Source: Chitinophagales bacterium (GTDB lineage Bacteria > Bacteroidota > Bacteroidia > Chitinophagales > Chitinophagaceae). From it: a stretch of DNA of 38,517 nucleotides. Positions within the stretch are counted from its first letter, which is position 1; each line of letters opens with the position of its first letter. The notes beneath the pieces were generated by a model. It was not told where the DNA came from, did not search any database, and saw nothing but the letters and a program-made list of their open reading frames with translations. The stretch lies in the NCBI GenBank assembly GCA_030832645.1, contig JAURIR010000012.1:1-38517 (forward strand), in the 5' to 3' direction. Below are positions 17,604-26,500 of the stretch, piece by piece. The position numbers and the translations under genes are program-made.

Positions 17604-17876
17604 TTATTTTCTTAAACCGAGTTTCTCGAGGAGTGCACGGTATCCCTGAAGGTTGTGCTTGCTGAGGTAAGTAAGCAATCTTTTACGTTGACCTACTTTT
17701 CTCATCAAACCACGGTTGGAGGAGAAATCTTTTTTGTTGGATTGCAAATGTTTAGAGATCTCGGTGATCTCTTCTGTCAATAAAGCAATTTGTGCTTCAA
17801 TTGAACCAGTGTTCTTGGTGTTGCCTCCGAATTCAGCAACGATGGACGATTTTTTTTCTTTTGTTACGCTTGACAT
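17604..17876 (-). CDS. rpsO: 30S ribosomal protein S15
   Basis: Primary 16S rRNA-binding protein of the small subunit platform. The 90-residue protein has the usual family features: TGSIEAQIALLTEEI near 23-37, HLQSNKKDFSSNRGLMRKVGQRKRLL in the middle (His/Asp/Ser of the rRNA three-way-junction contact) and YLSKHNLQGYRALLEKLGLRK at the end. It starts at the ATG 17874-17876. A strong Bacteroidota-type promoter lies just upstream. pnp follows 75 bases downstream. Confidence 0.98.
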   Translation of the reverse strand: MSSVTKEKKSSIVAEFGGNTKNTGSIEAQIALLTEEITEISKHLQSNKKDFSSNRGLMRKVGQRKRLLTYLSKHNLQGYRALLEKLGLRK

Positions 17877-17924
17877 CTCAATAATTTTTAATTCATCTCA
17901 AATTTTACATCTCGAAATTGGCTG

Positions 17925-17954
17925 CAAAGGTAATGAATTAATCCAAAATTCAAA
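17925..17954 (-). promoter_or_regulatory. rpsO promoter (Bacteroidota type)
   Basis: On the minus strand: -33 element TTTG (17954-17951), an 18-base spacer, and the -7 element TACCTTTG (17932-17925), both exact matches to the consensus. Transcription would start near 17918, giving a leader of about 40 bases to the rpsO ATG. Confidence 0.75.
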
Positions 17955-17958
17955 GAAA

Positions 17959-17989
17959 AGTGAAGGTTTTTTAGCAGGCAGGCTTCACT
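17959..17989 (-). terminator. Possible weak terminator after the small membrane protein gene
   Basis: A 7-base stem AGTGAAG/CTTCACT overlaps the stop codon of the upstream gene. The loop is long (17 bases) and only TTTTC follows on the minus strand. It lies right before the rpsO -33 element, a sensible place to stop purM-operon transcription, but the structure is weak. Confidence 0.35.
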
Positions 17990-18497
17990 GCATGTATTTG
18001 ATTTTCAACGCATAGAGAATGGTAAAGAGTCCACCAGTAATCCCTGCAAAAAGAGCATAGGAAAAACCAAGGAAGTTTTCAGATCCAAAAACTAGCAAGG
18101 GTGCTATGACGGCTATGATTGTACCCAATAGATAAAAATGAAACCCTTTTTTTCTCAATCGAAGCATCCACCTGGCTCCCAAAAAAGTTAAAATGTTGGA
18201 AATCAGCATGAAAAAGCTATTATCTCGCAAGTTTCTTGATGTATTTGCGTTTGAGATATCCGACATGATCTCCTCTAGTTTTGGCTGCGCTGCAGGATCG
18301 GATTTAGTGATTTGATCAAATAAGGATTCCCATTGATCCATGTTTTTTAACATCGACTGGCTTACCGCATCAGGATTGGTAAGTCCAGATAAAGCTGTGA
18401 ACATCATGTAGATACTGCCGAACATGGTCAAATAACACAGAATTTTAAGAAACCGGGAAACCTTTGCGGGGGAAGATGACTCTGGTGACATGATCAT
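17985..18497 (-). CDS. Small four-helix membrane protein of unknown function
   Basis: A 170-residue inner-membrane protein with four predicted transmembrane helices (about 17-37, 96-113, 124-142 and 146-166). A soluble loop of roughly 55 residues lies between the first two helices (40-95). I recognise no domain. It is not FtsX: too short, and without the large extracellular domain and permease motif. Its ATG overlaps the stop of the FtsE-like ATPase gene in an ATGA tetranucleotide, the typical arrangement of translationally coupled partners. The Met codon two residues later is an alternative start. Confidence 0.65.
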   Translation of the reverse strand: MIMSPESSSPAKVSRFLKILCYLTMFGSIYMMFTALSGLTNPDAVSQSMLKNMDQWESLFDQITKSDPAAQPKLEEIMSDISNANTSRNLRDNSFFMLISNILTFLGARWMLRLRKKGFHFYLLGTIIAVIAPLLVFGSENFLGFSYALFAGITGGLFTILYALKIKYMQ

Positions 18498-19180
18498 ACG
18501 TTTAAAGTAACATTATCAATTACTTTTCCATTTTCTGTTTTCATCGTTCGCGCAGGGAATTTATTTATTACGAGATAATCATGAGTGGCCATAACCACCG
18601 CTGTACCAAAATCTTTTGCAATCTGTATAAGCAGGTTCATTATCTCTTCGGTTGTTTCTGGATCGAGGTTGCCTGTGGGCTCATCCGCAAGAATGAGTTT
18701 AGGGGAATTCAAAAGAGCACGTGCGATGTCTACCCGTTGTTGCTCCCCTCCGGATAACTCATACGGGAACTTGAATCCCTTTGTTTTTAGCCCTACCTTC
18801 CCCAGCACTTCATCTATTTTGCTTTCAATCTCTCTTTCGTTTGTCCACCCGGTTGCGCTCAAAACAAATTTTAAATTATCGTGTACATTTCTGTCTGTCA
18901 ACAATTGGAAATCCTGAAAAACGATGCCGATATTTCTTCGTAGAAAAGGAACTGTCTTCCAAGTAAGATCTTTCAGATTAAATCCAGCAACACTGGCAGT
19001 GCCTTCTTTCAATGGCAATTCTCCGTATAATGTTTTCAGGAGACTGCTTTTTCCGGTTCCTGTTTTTCCAACCAAGTATACGAATTCACTTTTAGCTACA
19101 TCAATATTCACATTACTCAGTATAAGAGAGTCGCCTTGATAGATATTGGCATTTTTTATTTCAAGAACTTTATCACTCAT
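18494..19180 (-). CDS. ftsE: FtsE-like ABC transporter ATP-binding protein
   Basis: A 228-residue ABC ATPase. Walker A is GKTGTGKSS at 38-46, the Q-loop is [10 protein letters not shown], the signature is [16 protein letters not shown], Walker B is [12 protein letters not shown] and the switch His is in VVMATHD. The sequence is closest to FtsE/LolD-type ATPases; FtsE with FtsX transmits ATP hydrolysis to cell-wall hydrolases at division. No ftsX gene is adjacent: downstream (4-base overlap) is an unrelated small membrane protein, and upstream (9 bases) is purM. The FtsE name is therefore the best guess by similarity, with LolD/MacB-type ATPase as the alternative. Confidence 0.8.
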   Translation of the reverse strand: MSDKVLEIKNANIYQGDSLILSNVNIDVAKSEFVYLVGKTGTGKSSLLKTLYGELPLKEGTASVAGFNLKDLTWKTVPFLRRNIGIVFQDFQLLTDRNVHDNLKFVLSATGWTNEREIESKIDEVLGKVGLKTKGFKFPYELSGGEQQRVDIARALLNSPKLILADEPTGNLDPETTEEIMNLLIQIAKDFGTAVVMATHDYLVINKFPARTMKTENGKVIDNVTLNV

Positions 19181-19189
19181 GTTATAGAA

Positions 19190-20368
19190 TTATGACACAA
19201 AATTAAATATCTCCCCATTATGATGAATGTCCAATGATTTTTTATCATCCGCAACTACCCTACCAATGATTTGAGCATCAACGCCAAAGGATTTTGCGAT
19301 GGAAATAATGGAAGCAGCTGCATTTTCATTCGTATAAATTTCCATTCTGCAGCCCATATTAAACACCTGAAACATTTCTTTGTAGTCCGCACCGCTTGCT
19401 TCTTTGATCAAATCAAAAATGGGTGGAATTTCAAATAAATTGTCTTTAACAATTTTAAAATTTCCCGGTAAATATTTCAAGCATTTTGTTTGTCCGCCTC
19501 CGCTGCAATGGATCAATCCATGTACATCATCATAATGTTGAGTCAGAACAGATTTGATAATGGGTGCAAAGGTACGCGTAGGACTCAATACCAATTTACC
19601 TGCACTGTTCACTTCAGCACCATTGATAAATATCGGATCATTTAAACGATGTTTCCCGATATAGACTACGTTTTTTGACAAGTGAGGGTCAAATGATTCT
19701 GGAAATTTTTCAGAATAGAAAGAAGAAAACATATCGTGACGTGCACTGGTGAGTCCGTTGCTTCCAATTCCGCTGTTGTAAGCTGACTCATAATTTGCTT
19801 GTCCGTAACTAGATAAACCTACAATTACATTACCACTTGTAATTTTTTGATTGGTAATCAATTTATTTTTCGGCCACCTGGCAGTCATGGTACCGTTCAC
19901 GGCGACTGTCCTCACCACATCGCCAACATCAGCGGTTTCTCCACCCAGGTAATGAATGTGAATACCGTATTGTTCCATGCTGGAAAAAAAGGCTGCACTA
20001 CCTTCAATAATTTGCTTGAGTACTTCACCAGGAATGAGTTGCTTATTCCGATCAATGGTAGAGTTGAAAATAATATTGTCGTGTATCCCGATGCAGAGCA
20101 AATCATCGAGGTTCATCACGATTGCGTCTTGGGCAATTCCTTTCCAAACCGATGCATCCCCAGTTTCCTTCCAATACATATAAGCAAGGATGCTCTTCGT
20201 ACCAGCACCATCTGCATGCATCACATTTATATAGGCGGGATCACCTCCAAGAAAATCTTCGTATACTTTACAAAAGGCGTTTGGATAGAGTCCTTCATCA
20301 AGATTTTTGATCGCTTGATGCACTTCTTCTTTCTGGGCAGAAACACCTCTTTGGTTGTATAAACTCAT
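19190..20368 (-). CDS. purM: Phosphoribosylformylglycinamidine cyclo-ligase (AIR synthase)
   Basis: ATP-dependent ring closure to aminoimidazole ribotide, step five of purine synthesis. PurM/AIRS fold landmarks: HADGAGTKSILAYMYW near 50-65, DAIVMNLDDLLCIG (metal/ATP-binding acidic motif) near 83-96, YLGGETADVGDVVRT near 146-160 and IVGLSSYGQANYESAYNSGIG in the middle; the C-terminal half holds GLIHCSGGGQTKCL and FNMGCRMEIY. At 392 residues it matches the longer form of the enzyme common in Bacteroidota rather than the 345-residue E. coli enzyme. It starts at the ATG 20366-20368 with a clear promoter upstream. Confidence 0.93.
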   Translation of the reverse strand: MSLYNQRGVSAQKEEVHQAIKNLDEGLYPNAFCKVYEDFLGGDPAYINVMHADGAGTKSILAYMYWKETGDASVWKGIAQDAIVMNLDDLLCIGIHDNIIFNSTIDRNKQLIPGEVLKQIIEGSAAFFSSMEQYGIHIHYLGGETADVGDVVRTVAVNGTMTARWPKNKLITNQKITSGNVIVGLSSYGQANYESAYNSGIGSNGLTSARHDMFSSFYSEKFPESFDPHLSKNVVYIGKHRLNDPIFINGAEVNSAGKLVLSPTRTFAPIIKSVLTQHYDDVHGLIHCSGGGQTKCLKYLPGNFKIVKDNLFEIPPIFDLIKEASGADYKEMFQVFNMGCRMEIYTNENAAASIISIAKSFGVDAQIIGRVVADDKKSLDIHHNGEIFNFVS

Positions 20369-20384
20369 TGGAATTTAGTAAAGG

Positions 20385-20414
20385 CAAAGCTACTGTAGAT
20401 AAAACAAAATACAA
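20385..20414 (-). promoter_or_regulatory. purM promoter (Bacteroidota type)
   Basis: On the minus strand: TTG at 20414-20412, a 19-base spacer, and TAGCTTTG at 20392-20385, an exact -7 consensus. The start would lie near 20379, giving a leader of only about 10 bases. It is divergent from the ribF promoter. Confidence 0.65.
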
Positions 20415-20444
20415 GATTTTAAGATCATTGTTATCAACAAGCTG

Positions 20445-20471
20445 TTGATTGTAGCAATTCAAGTAATTTTG
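20445..20471 (+). promoter_or_regulatory. ribF promoter (Bacteroidota type)
   Basis: TTG at 20445-20447, a 16-base spacer (slightly short) and TAATTTTG at 20464-20471, an exact -7 consensus that ends 8 bases before the ribF ATG. The message would be almost leaderless. There is no room for, and no sign of, an FMN riboswitch. Confidence 0.55.
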
Positions 20472-20479
20472 CAAATCGT

Positions 20480-21433
20480 ATGCAGGTACATTTCCAAGTA
20501 GAGAAGCTTCCTTCCTTCAAAAATGCAGTGGTTACCATTGGTGCTTTTGACGGGGTTCATGCCGGTCATCAGTCAATTTTGAATGGCTTGAAAAAACAAG
20601 CCCAACGGGTAGATGGAGAAACTGTCGTCATTACTTTTCATCCTCATCCCAGAAGAATTCTTCATAACGCAGATGCTCCCTCCATGCTTACCAGTCTGGA
20701 AGAAAGAATCGAGCGTTTCCATTTGCTTGGAATTGATCATCTGGTAGTCGTTCCGTTTGATCACGTTTTTGCGGAATTGAGTGCAGAGGAGTATGTACAT
20801 AAATTCCTTGCTGGATCTTTTCATCCAGCTATTATTGTAGTAGGATACGATCATCGTTTTGGAAAAGACAGAAAAGGAAATTTTCAGCTGTTGAAATCAA
20901 TTTCGGCAGAATTGAACTTTGAAGTATTTGAAATTCCGGAGCAATTGCTGAACGAATCCAGCGTAAGTTCCACTTTAGTAAGAGAATATTTATTGAGTGG
21001 TCAGGTTGAAAAAGCAAATGAACTGCTGAGCTACAAATATCAAATGCATGGAGTTGTGATCGAGGGGGATAAACTGGGCAGGACACTTGGTTTCCCGACT
21101 GCCAATCTTTCGTTGATTGATAGTGATAAATTGATTCCCGCATCAGGTGTATATGCAGTTACAGTGCACTTGAATCAGAATGGTATTATTCGACATGAAA
21201 AGGGTATGATGAATATTGGATACAGACCAACCGTAAATGGAAAAGAAAGACGTATTGAAGTCCATATTTTCCAATTCGACGAAGACATCTATCATCAGCA
21301 GTTAAAAGTTTCATTGATCAACTATACCAGAAAGGAAATGAAATTTTCTGGTTTGGATGCACTGACAACTCAATTAAACCAAGATAGAACAGTAATTTCT
21401 CAATTACTTGCCGGCATTAATCCTGCAGAATAA
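20480..21433 (+). CDS. ribF: Bifunctional riboflavin kinase / FAD synthetase
   Basis: Phosphorylates riboflavin to FMN and adenylates FMN to FAD. The N-terminal nucleotidyltransferase domain has the GAFDGVHAGHQ motif near residues 22-32 and FHPHPRRIL near 53-61. The C-terminal flavokinase domain (from about 185) begins with GDKLGRTLGFPTANLSL, the family's ATP/Mg2+ segment, then SGVYAVTV and MMNIGYRPTVNG. The 317-residue length is typical. It starts at the ATG 20480-20482. Its last 17 bases overlap the 3' end of the convergent holA gene. Confidence 0.97.
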   Translation: MQVHFQVEKLPSFKNAVVTIGAFDGVHAGHQSILNGLKKQAQRVDGETVVITFHPHPRRILHNADAPSMLTSLEERIERFHLLGIDHLVVVPFDHVFAELSAEEYVHKFLAGSFHPAIIVVGYDHRFGKDRKGNFQLLKSISAELNFEVFEIPEQLLNESSVSSTLVREYLLSGQVEKANELLSYKYQMHGVVIEGDKLGRTLGFPTANLSLIDSDKLIPASGVYAVTVHLNQNGIIRHEKGMMNIGYRPTVNGKERRIEVHIFQFDEDIYHQQLKVSLINYTRKEMKFSGLDALTTQLNQDRTVISQLLAGINPAE

Positions 21434-22421
21434 TTTTAGCCGCTAATTCTCTCATCAAAGAGGCGTCGGATGTATCGGCTTTACCAATACCGATACTTTT
21501 CAAATTATAATGATGCAGCAGTATCAATGCTTTTTCAATTTCAACGAAACTGTATAATTGAATGGCTTGTATATACTGCTTGGCAAAGAAACCTTTCAAA
21601 CCCAGCAATGCTGCTATGGAATACTCATCGCGTGAACTGCTCGAAGCAGCCATGTACAACTTACTAAAGAATGAATAAAGTGTCGGCAGAACCAGTTGGA
21701 TGGGAGCAACCTTTGGATTTGCCTCGAAATAATTTAAAATGTTGAGGGTTGAATTCGTATCTCTTCTTCCCAAGGCAGCCTGTAATTCAAAAATGTTAAA
21801 CTCTTTACTTACACCCACGAAGCTCTCGATATCATCTTCTGTTATTTGTTTTCTGTTTTGCAAATTGACAGTCAACTTATCAACCTCGTTTTCCAATCGT
21901 TGCAGGTCATTGCCGATATGATCGACCAACATCTGTAGAGCCTTGGATTGTATATCCAATCCTTTTTGGTGAATCATTCTCTCTGTCCAATCAGGCAATT
22001 CGTTATCGTATAATTTTTTTGTTGTTAGAAGTACAGTTTTACTTTTCAATTGTTTCGCAAGCTTACTCCTGCCGTCAATCTTTTTTTCCTTGTGGCCAAC
22101 AATGAAAACAGTAGTAGAAAGAGGGTGATCAATATAAGCTTCCAACTTTTCTACCTCTTTCATGTGTTGCGCCTCTTTTAGTATAACCACTTGACGCTCT
22201 GAAAACATGGGATATCTCTTACAGGCATTGACTACATCGTCCAGTTTTGTATCTCGACCATAAAAAATACTCAAATTAAAAGATGCTTCGCTCTCGTTTA
22301 AAATATGTTTCTCGGCATAGTCGATCAGCTGATCAATATAATACGACTCCTCACCTTCCAACCAATAAACGGGATGGTAGATGCCTTTTTTCCATTCTTG
22401 TATGATAAGCTCCGGATTCAT
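21417..22421 (-). CDS. holA: DNA polymerase III subunit delta
   Basis: Clamp-loader delta subunit that opens the beta sliding clamp. The N-terminal region shows the family pattern YHPVYWLEGEESYYIDQL, then DVVNACKRYPMFSERQVVILKEA (the beta-clamp contact region), a degenerate AAA+ core without Walker A, and the C-terminal collar with FNIFELQAALGRRD. The frame opens at a TTG (22443-22445), but the ATG at 22419-22421 gives MNPELIIQEW, closer to relatives, so 334 residues are proposed. It converges on ribF with a 17-base overlap and no terminator. Confidence 0.9.
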   Translation of the reverse strand: MNPELIIQEWKKGIYHPVYWLEGEESYYIDQLIDYAEKHILNESEASFNLSIFYGRDTKLDDVVNACKRYPMFSERQVVILKEAQHMKEVEKLEAYIDHPLSTTVFIVGHKEKKIDGRSKLAKQLKSKTVLLTTKKLYDNELPDWTERMIHQKGLDIQSKALQMLVDHIGNDLQRLENEVDKLTVNLQNRKQITEDDIESFVGVSKEFNIFELQAALGRRDTNSTLNILNYFEANPKVAPIQLVLPTLYSFFSKLYMAASSSSRDEYSIAALLGLKGFFAKQYIQAIQLYSFVEIEKALILLHHYNLKSIGIGKADTSDASLMRELAAKIILQD

Positions 22422-22545
22422 AGAGAGAAGCACGTTCGAGTTCAAATTTCCTGCAAAAAAGCCATATTTTGATATTTTAACAGGCTGACTTTCCTCGAAT
22501 AAAAAGAAATTTCCTTCCTTTGCTCCATAACCAGAAATTTATACT

Positions 22546-23505
22546 ATGAGCAATTCATTTCCATCTGCAGTAGATAACTCAGGCGGACAAAAAACGAATA
22601 ACAAGAATAATCTTGTCATCATTTTAGTAATTGCGTTGATCGCATCTTGGGCCTATTTCTTTTATGCCAGAAACGAAGCCAACAATGTTATTGCCATGAA
22701 AGATGCCGATTATGCAACATTAGACTCTACTAAAAATGTTGTTCAAAAAGAGTACGACGATGCAATGGTACGTTTGGAACAAATGACAGCTACCAATTCA
22801 AGCTTGGATAGTTTGGTAAAAAGCCGTGACGAAGAACTGAATGGTTTGAAAACTAAATTCAAAACATTGGTCAATAAACAAAACGCCACTTCTGCAGATT
22901 TGAACGCCGCCAAAAAACTTGTGGGTGAACTCAATGGGAAAATCGATGACTACATCAATGAAATTGCCCGCTTGCAGAAAGAAAACAAGCAATTGACAAC
23001 CGATAAGGAAAACCTTACCTCAGAAAATAAAAACCTCTCTACAAATCTTGCCACAACAGAAGCTGCAAAGAAACAGGCTGAAAACAAAGTTGATGTTGGA
23101 TCCACTTTAAATGCATCATCTTTCAGTATAAAAGCCATCAATGAGAAGTCTTCAGGCAAAGAAAGAGAAACAGCCTCTTCAAAAAGAGCGGACAAACTCA
23201 GAATAGCCTTTAACTTGGATGCCAATAGAATAACTGTTTCAGGTGCTAAACAATTATTTATTGTTGCAAAAGATCCAACCGGCAAAACCATCAAGGAGCA
23301 ATCACTTGCCTCTGGAAGTTTATCCACCAGAGAAGATGGACAGGTAGAATACACCACAAGAGTGGATGTAGACTACAAACAAGGTGAATCCAAATATGTC
23401 AGTTTTGATTTGAGGCAGGCTGAGAAATATACAAAAGGATCTTACACGATCATTGTATACCAAAATGGTTTCAAAATTGGCGAAGGACTAGCAATTTTAA
23501 AATAA
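22546..23505 (+). CDS. Single-pass membrane coiled-coil protein of unknown function
   Basis: A 319-residue protein with three parts. After a polar Asn/Gly/Lys-rich N-terminus a single transmembrane helix spans about 23-41 (LVIILVIALIASWAYFFYA). A long heptad-rich coiled coil follows from about 50 to 180 (for example EIARLQKENKQLTTDKENLTSENKNL). The C-terminal 130 residues form a predicted beta-rich domain (KLRIAFNLDANRITVSGAKQLFIVAKDPTGK and SYTIIVYQNGFKIGEGLAIL) that resembles an Ig-like fold. No enzyme motif is present. By analogy with other Bacteroidota proteins of this build it probably acts in the periplasm, tethered to the inner membrane. It ends at a strong terminator shared with the convergent barrel gene. 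Confidence 0.8.
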   Translation: MSNSFPSAVDNSGGQKTNNKNNLVIILVIALIASWAYFFYARNEANNVIAMKDADYATLDSTKNVVQKEYDDAMVRLEQMTATNSSLDSLVKSRDEELNGLKTKFKTLVNKQNATSADLNAAKKLVGELNGKIDDYINEIARLQKENKQLTTDKENLTSENKNLSTNLATTEAAKKQAENKVDVGSTLNASSFSIKAINEKSSGKERETASSKRADKLRIAFNLDANRITVSGAKQLFIVAKDPTGKTIKEQSLASGSLSTREDGQVEYTTRVDVDYKQGESKYVSFDLRQAEKYTKGSYTIIVYQNGFKIGEGLAILK

Positions 23506-23528
23506 CAATTTACATTACTATTTCATGT

Positions 23529-23560
23529 AAAGCCACTGAATACTCTTCAGTGGCTTTTTT
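23529..23560 (+). terminator. Strong intrinsic terminator between convergent genes
   Basis: A 12-base perfect stem AAAGCCACTGAA/TTCAGTGGCTTT (23529-23540 with 23546-23557) with a 5-base loop; six T residues (23555-23560) follow on the plus strand. The final T and the next two bases also form the stop codon of the minus-strand barrel gene. In the other direction TTTACATG follows, so it may work both ways, better for the plus strand. Confidence 0.85.
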
Positions 23561-26500
23561 ATAATAACGCTCTGATCTGCGCCCTTCCCAAATGGATACT
23601 GTTTATTCCAACAGATTTTCGTCCCTCGTACTGAAAACTCAATTCTACAAATTTTGTCAAACGTTTTGTAACATCAATTGCCCAAACATTGTTGTTACCT
23701 GGACGCAATCCATCCAACATCATATACCCCACTGAAGTATTGTAATTCCCATCGAATTGGATATTGGATCTATTGTATTTTATATTAACAGCAGTATTGG
23801 AAACCAAATTGTATTTCCCCTCCAGTATAATTGAATGAATGGTTGCATGATCTTTGTTTAAATTGTTTTTTTGGTCTTTTTTATAACTGCCAGCCAATCG
23901 CCAAGAGGTTTTTTGAGTATAGATCAATTTGGGCTCATAGGAAAGAGTACGAATGTTATAATTCCTGTTAGAAAATAAAGGAGTTACCAATTGAAGTAAA
24001 TTGGATCTGGTAGTGAAATCCATCGTTAGGGTTCGCTTAATATTGAGTCTTCCCTTCATACTCATCTCTCTAAAAAGTCGAGATTCGGGTCCGTAACTTA
24101 AGAATGCTTGAGAGGTGTTTTCTAAATAATTGAAATCGATTCCCCCGATTTGACTGTAGCGGTTAAATGAGATTGTTTGTGCAATAATTCTCTCGGCACT
24201 TACCAAACTGGAATCTAGTATGGAACGACCGAAAGGATTATAAATTCTACCGGATGATGCATATTTTTTTTCGTTTACTTGAAAAGTAGATTGTAAATAA
24301 AATTTTTTAATAACCCTTGAAAGAAAAGAGTTTGATAGTGCAATAACAGACGGATCAATGGTAAGATTGTAATTAAAGTTTAGGTAATTCGATTTCACAT
24401 ACTCTGTTGTAGGAGTATAGATTTTATAAAATCGAGCTTGGTCTCTAAATTTTGCTACTTCAAATTCATTCAATTGCTGAATACCATCGTTGTTGTAGTC
24501 GATCCAAGTGTATTCACCTTGGCCGACTGGAACCTCAAAAAATGAAAATGTTTTTCGTGGTTCTTGACCAGATCCCACTTCATACAGAGAATTGCCAGAG
24601 ATAGCCCCTTTCCAATAGCGTGCAAAATATTCAATTCGCCCCAGTAAACTATTCTCTTTTTTTGAGGAGGTTGATTGCTGATAATATTCCAGATTCCTGA
24701 AATGGCCGCCAATTCTTACCTGATGATGTTCGTTCGACATCCACTCATAATTCAATGCATAGTTATTGCTTCTATCTGTTCGTTTCATCTCCTTACCCAG
24801 AGGCATCTCATCGGAACGGGAAAAGTACTTTAGACCCCACTTATTTTCTTTGTTTGGGTCAGAGGTAGTGAACACCTGAAAAGTTTCAAAAGAAAAACTA
24901 TTCAGAGCAATGGAATCACTTTTTTTATCTCTGGCAACAGACGCCTCCTTGGAATAATTGATCCCAAAAGATTGATTTTTGAGGGCTGTCAATGTTTTTG
25001 AAATCTGAAGTGTCGGCCGAAAAAAACTACCTGTTTTATAAGGATCAGAAAATTGTGTTACAGAAAGAGCATTATTCAGTAACCAATTATTTTTCTGAAT
25101 AGTTTGATCCAATCGATGTCTGTGAGCATCAAACGAACGATCGCGTAAATAATTAGAGTAACTATAGGTTAGATACGTCGATTCATTTTCTTCCAAGCCT
25201 ATTGAAGCAGAGATGATTTTCTCCTCCGCAGATGACGGTAGTAAGTCAAGTCCCCAATCCCTCATAAATTCCACCGAACGCAATCTTTCAACCGGTTTAA
25301 AATTTGAGGATGCGTACTCCGCATTTATAAGTGAATGCAAACTGATTTGCTTGGACTTAGAAATTGGTTGTTTGTTGTCTAAAACTAATTTTACGCCTGC
25401 TCCAAGATCATTCTGCTTGTCTTTTGATGAAAATGTATTTACATCATATTTGCTAAGTGCCAAATCTGATTTGAAATGGGTAGTAGGATTAAATTTCCAT
25501 TCTGATGACAGGCTGTAAATCTCTTGAGACTTTGGAGCTACCAACAGCACATCAGGCTCGTATCTTCCAAACTTTTTTCCAGAAACAGGATCCGGCGCAA
25601 TCCATTTAAAAACTTTTCCGTTTAATTGCAGCGTTGAATCCAAGATATAATTTCCATTGCCTGGCCCTTTATCGTAAAAAGAGAGTGTATAGCCTTTAGA
25701 AAATTGTTTTTGATCATAAACGTATATGGTCTGAGGAGTACTGCTACCATATAGGGTGTCTACTTTTCGATATAGTATTTTATCCGTTGAGGAACTGTCA
25801 AACATGGCAGTAGAATAAAAGGCATTGGCGAGTTGATCTCCAACGGAAGAAAGCAATGATTTTTGGCCACTGCTCAGTGTTTGATTGATGGATGAATTCC
25901 TAGCATCGGTATTATTGAAATATCCGAAATGAATCGTTGCCTTTTTATTGATGGACACCTTGTTACTGAAATACAATTGAGAATTTAAGTAGTTTCTATC
26001 TGCATACTCAAACTCTACTTGTATTCTTTTATCTTTTGTGATCATTTGTTTCGGAGTGAAGGTAATTTCTGCCGTGTTGTAATTGATTACATAATCCTGG
26101 TCTTCGCCTCTTTGCAACATGATTCCATCAATAAACACCCTTTCCGTTCCTGCGAGAACTATAAAAAACAATTCCTGGTTCGCCCCTTTCAAACGATACG
26201 GTCCCTGATTTCCTTCAACGCCTTGAAAAATGTTGCGGGTAAATTTACCTTTGGCTACTGCGCCACTTACCGAAAGTTGATTAGTAACCCCACTATTGAT
26301 TTGCTGTGTATTTTCAAAGTAGAGCCCTTGAAGTCGTTTATAAAAATTTAGAAAATATTGTTGCTGTTGTCGAAGATCAAAATCACCCAATTGCAACTTC
26401 CAATACTTTTTAGAAAATTGTATAGAAACCTTATCAATTTCATTTAAATTCTGTGTGGATCCATCTGGCTGGATGGGAAGATTATTGTCTGAAATAGCTG

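Noticed and set aside
17985-18497. FtsX identity for the membrane protein after the FtsE-like gene
   Set aside because: Half the expected length, wrong loop arrangement, and no FtsX permease motif.
19847-20362. 171-residue plus-strand open frame inside purM
   Set aside because: Fully antisense to purM, with low-complexity Cys/His-rich composition typical of a shadow frame.
20369-20479. FMN riboswitch upstream of ribF
   Set aside because: The spacer is only 111 bases, holds two promoters and shows none of the conserved RFN helices.
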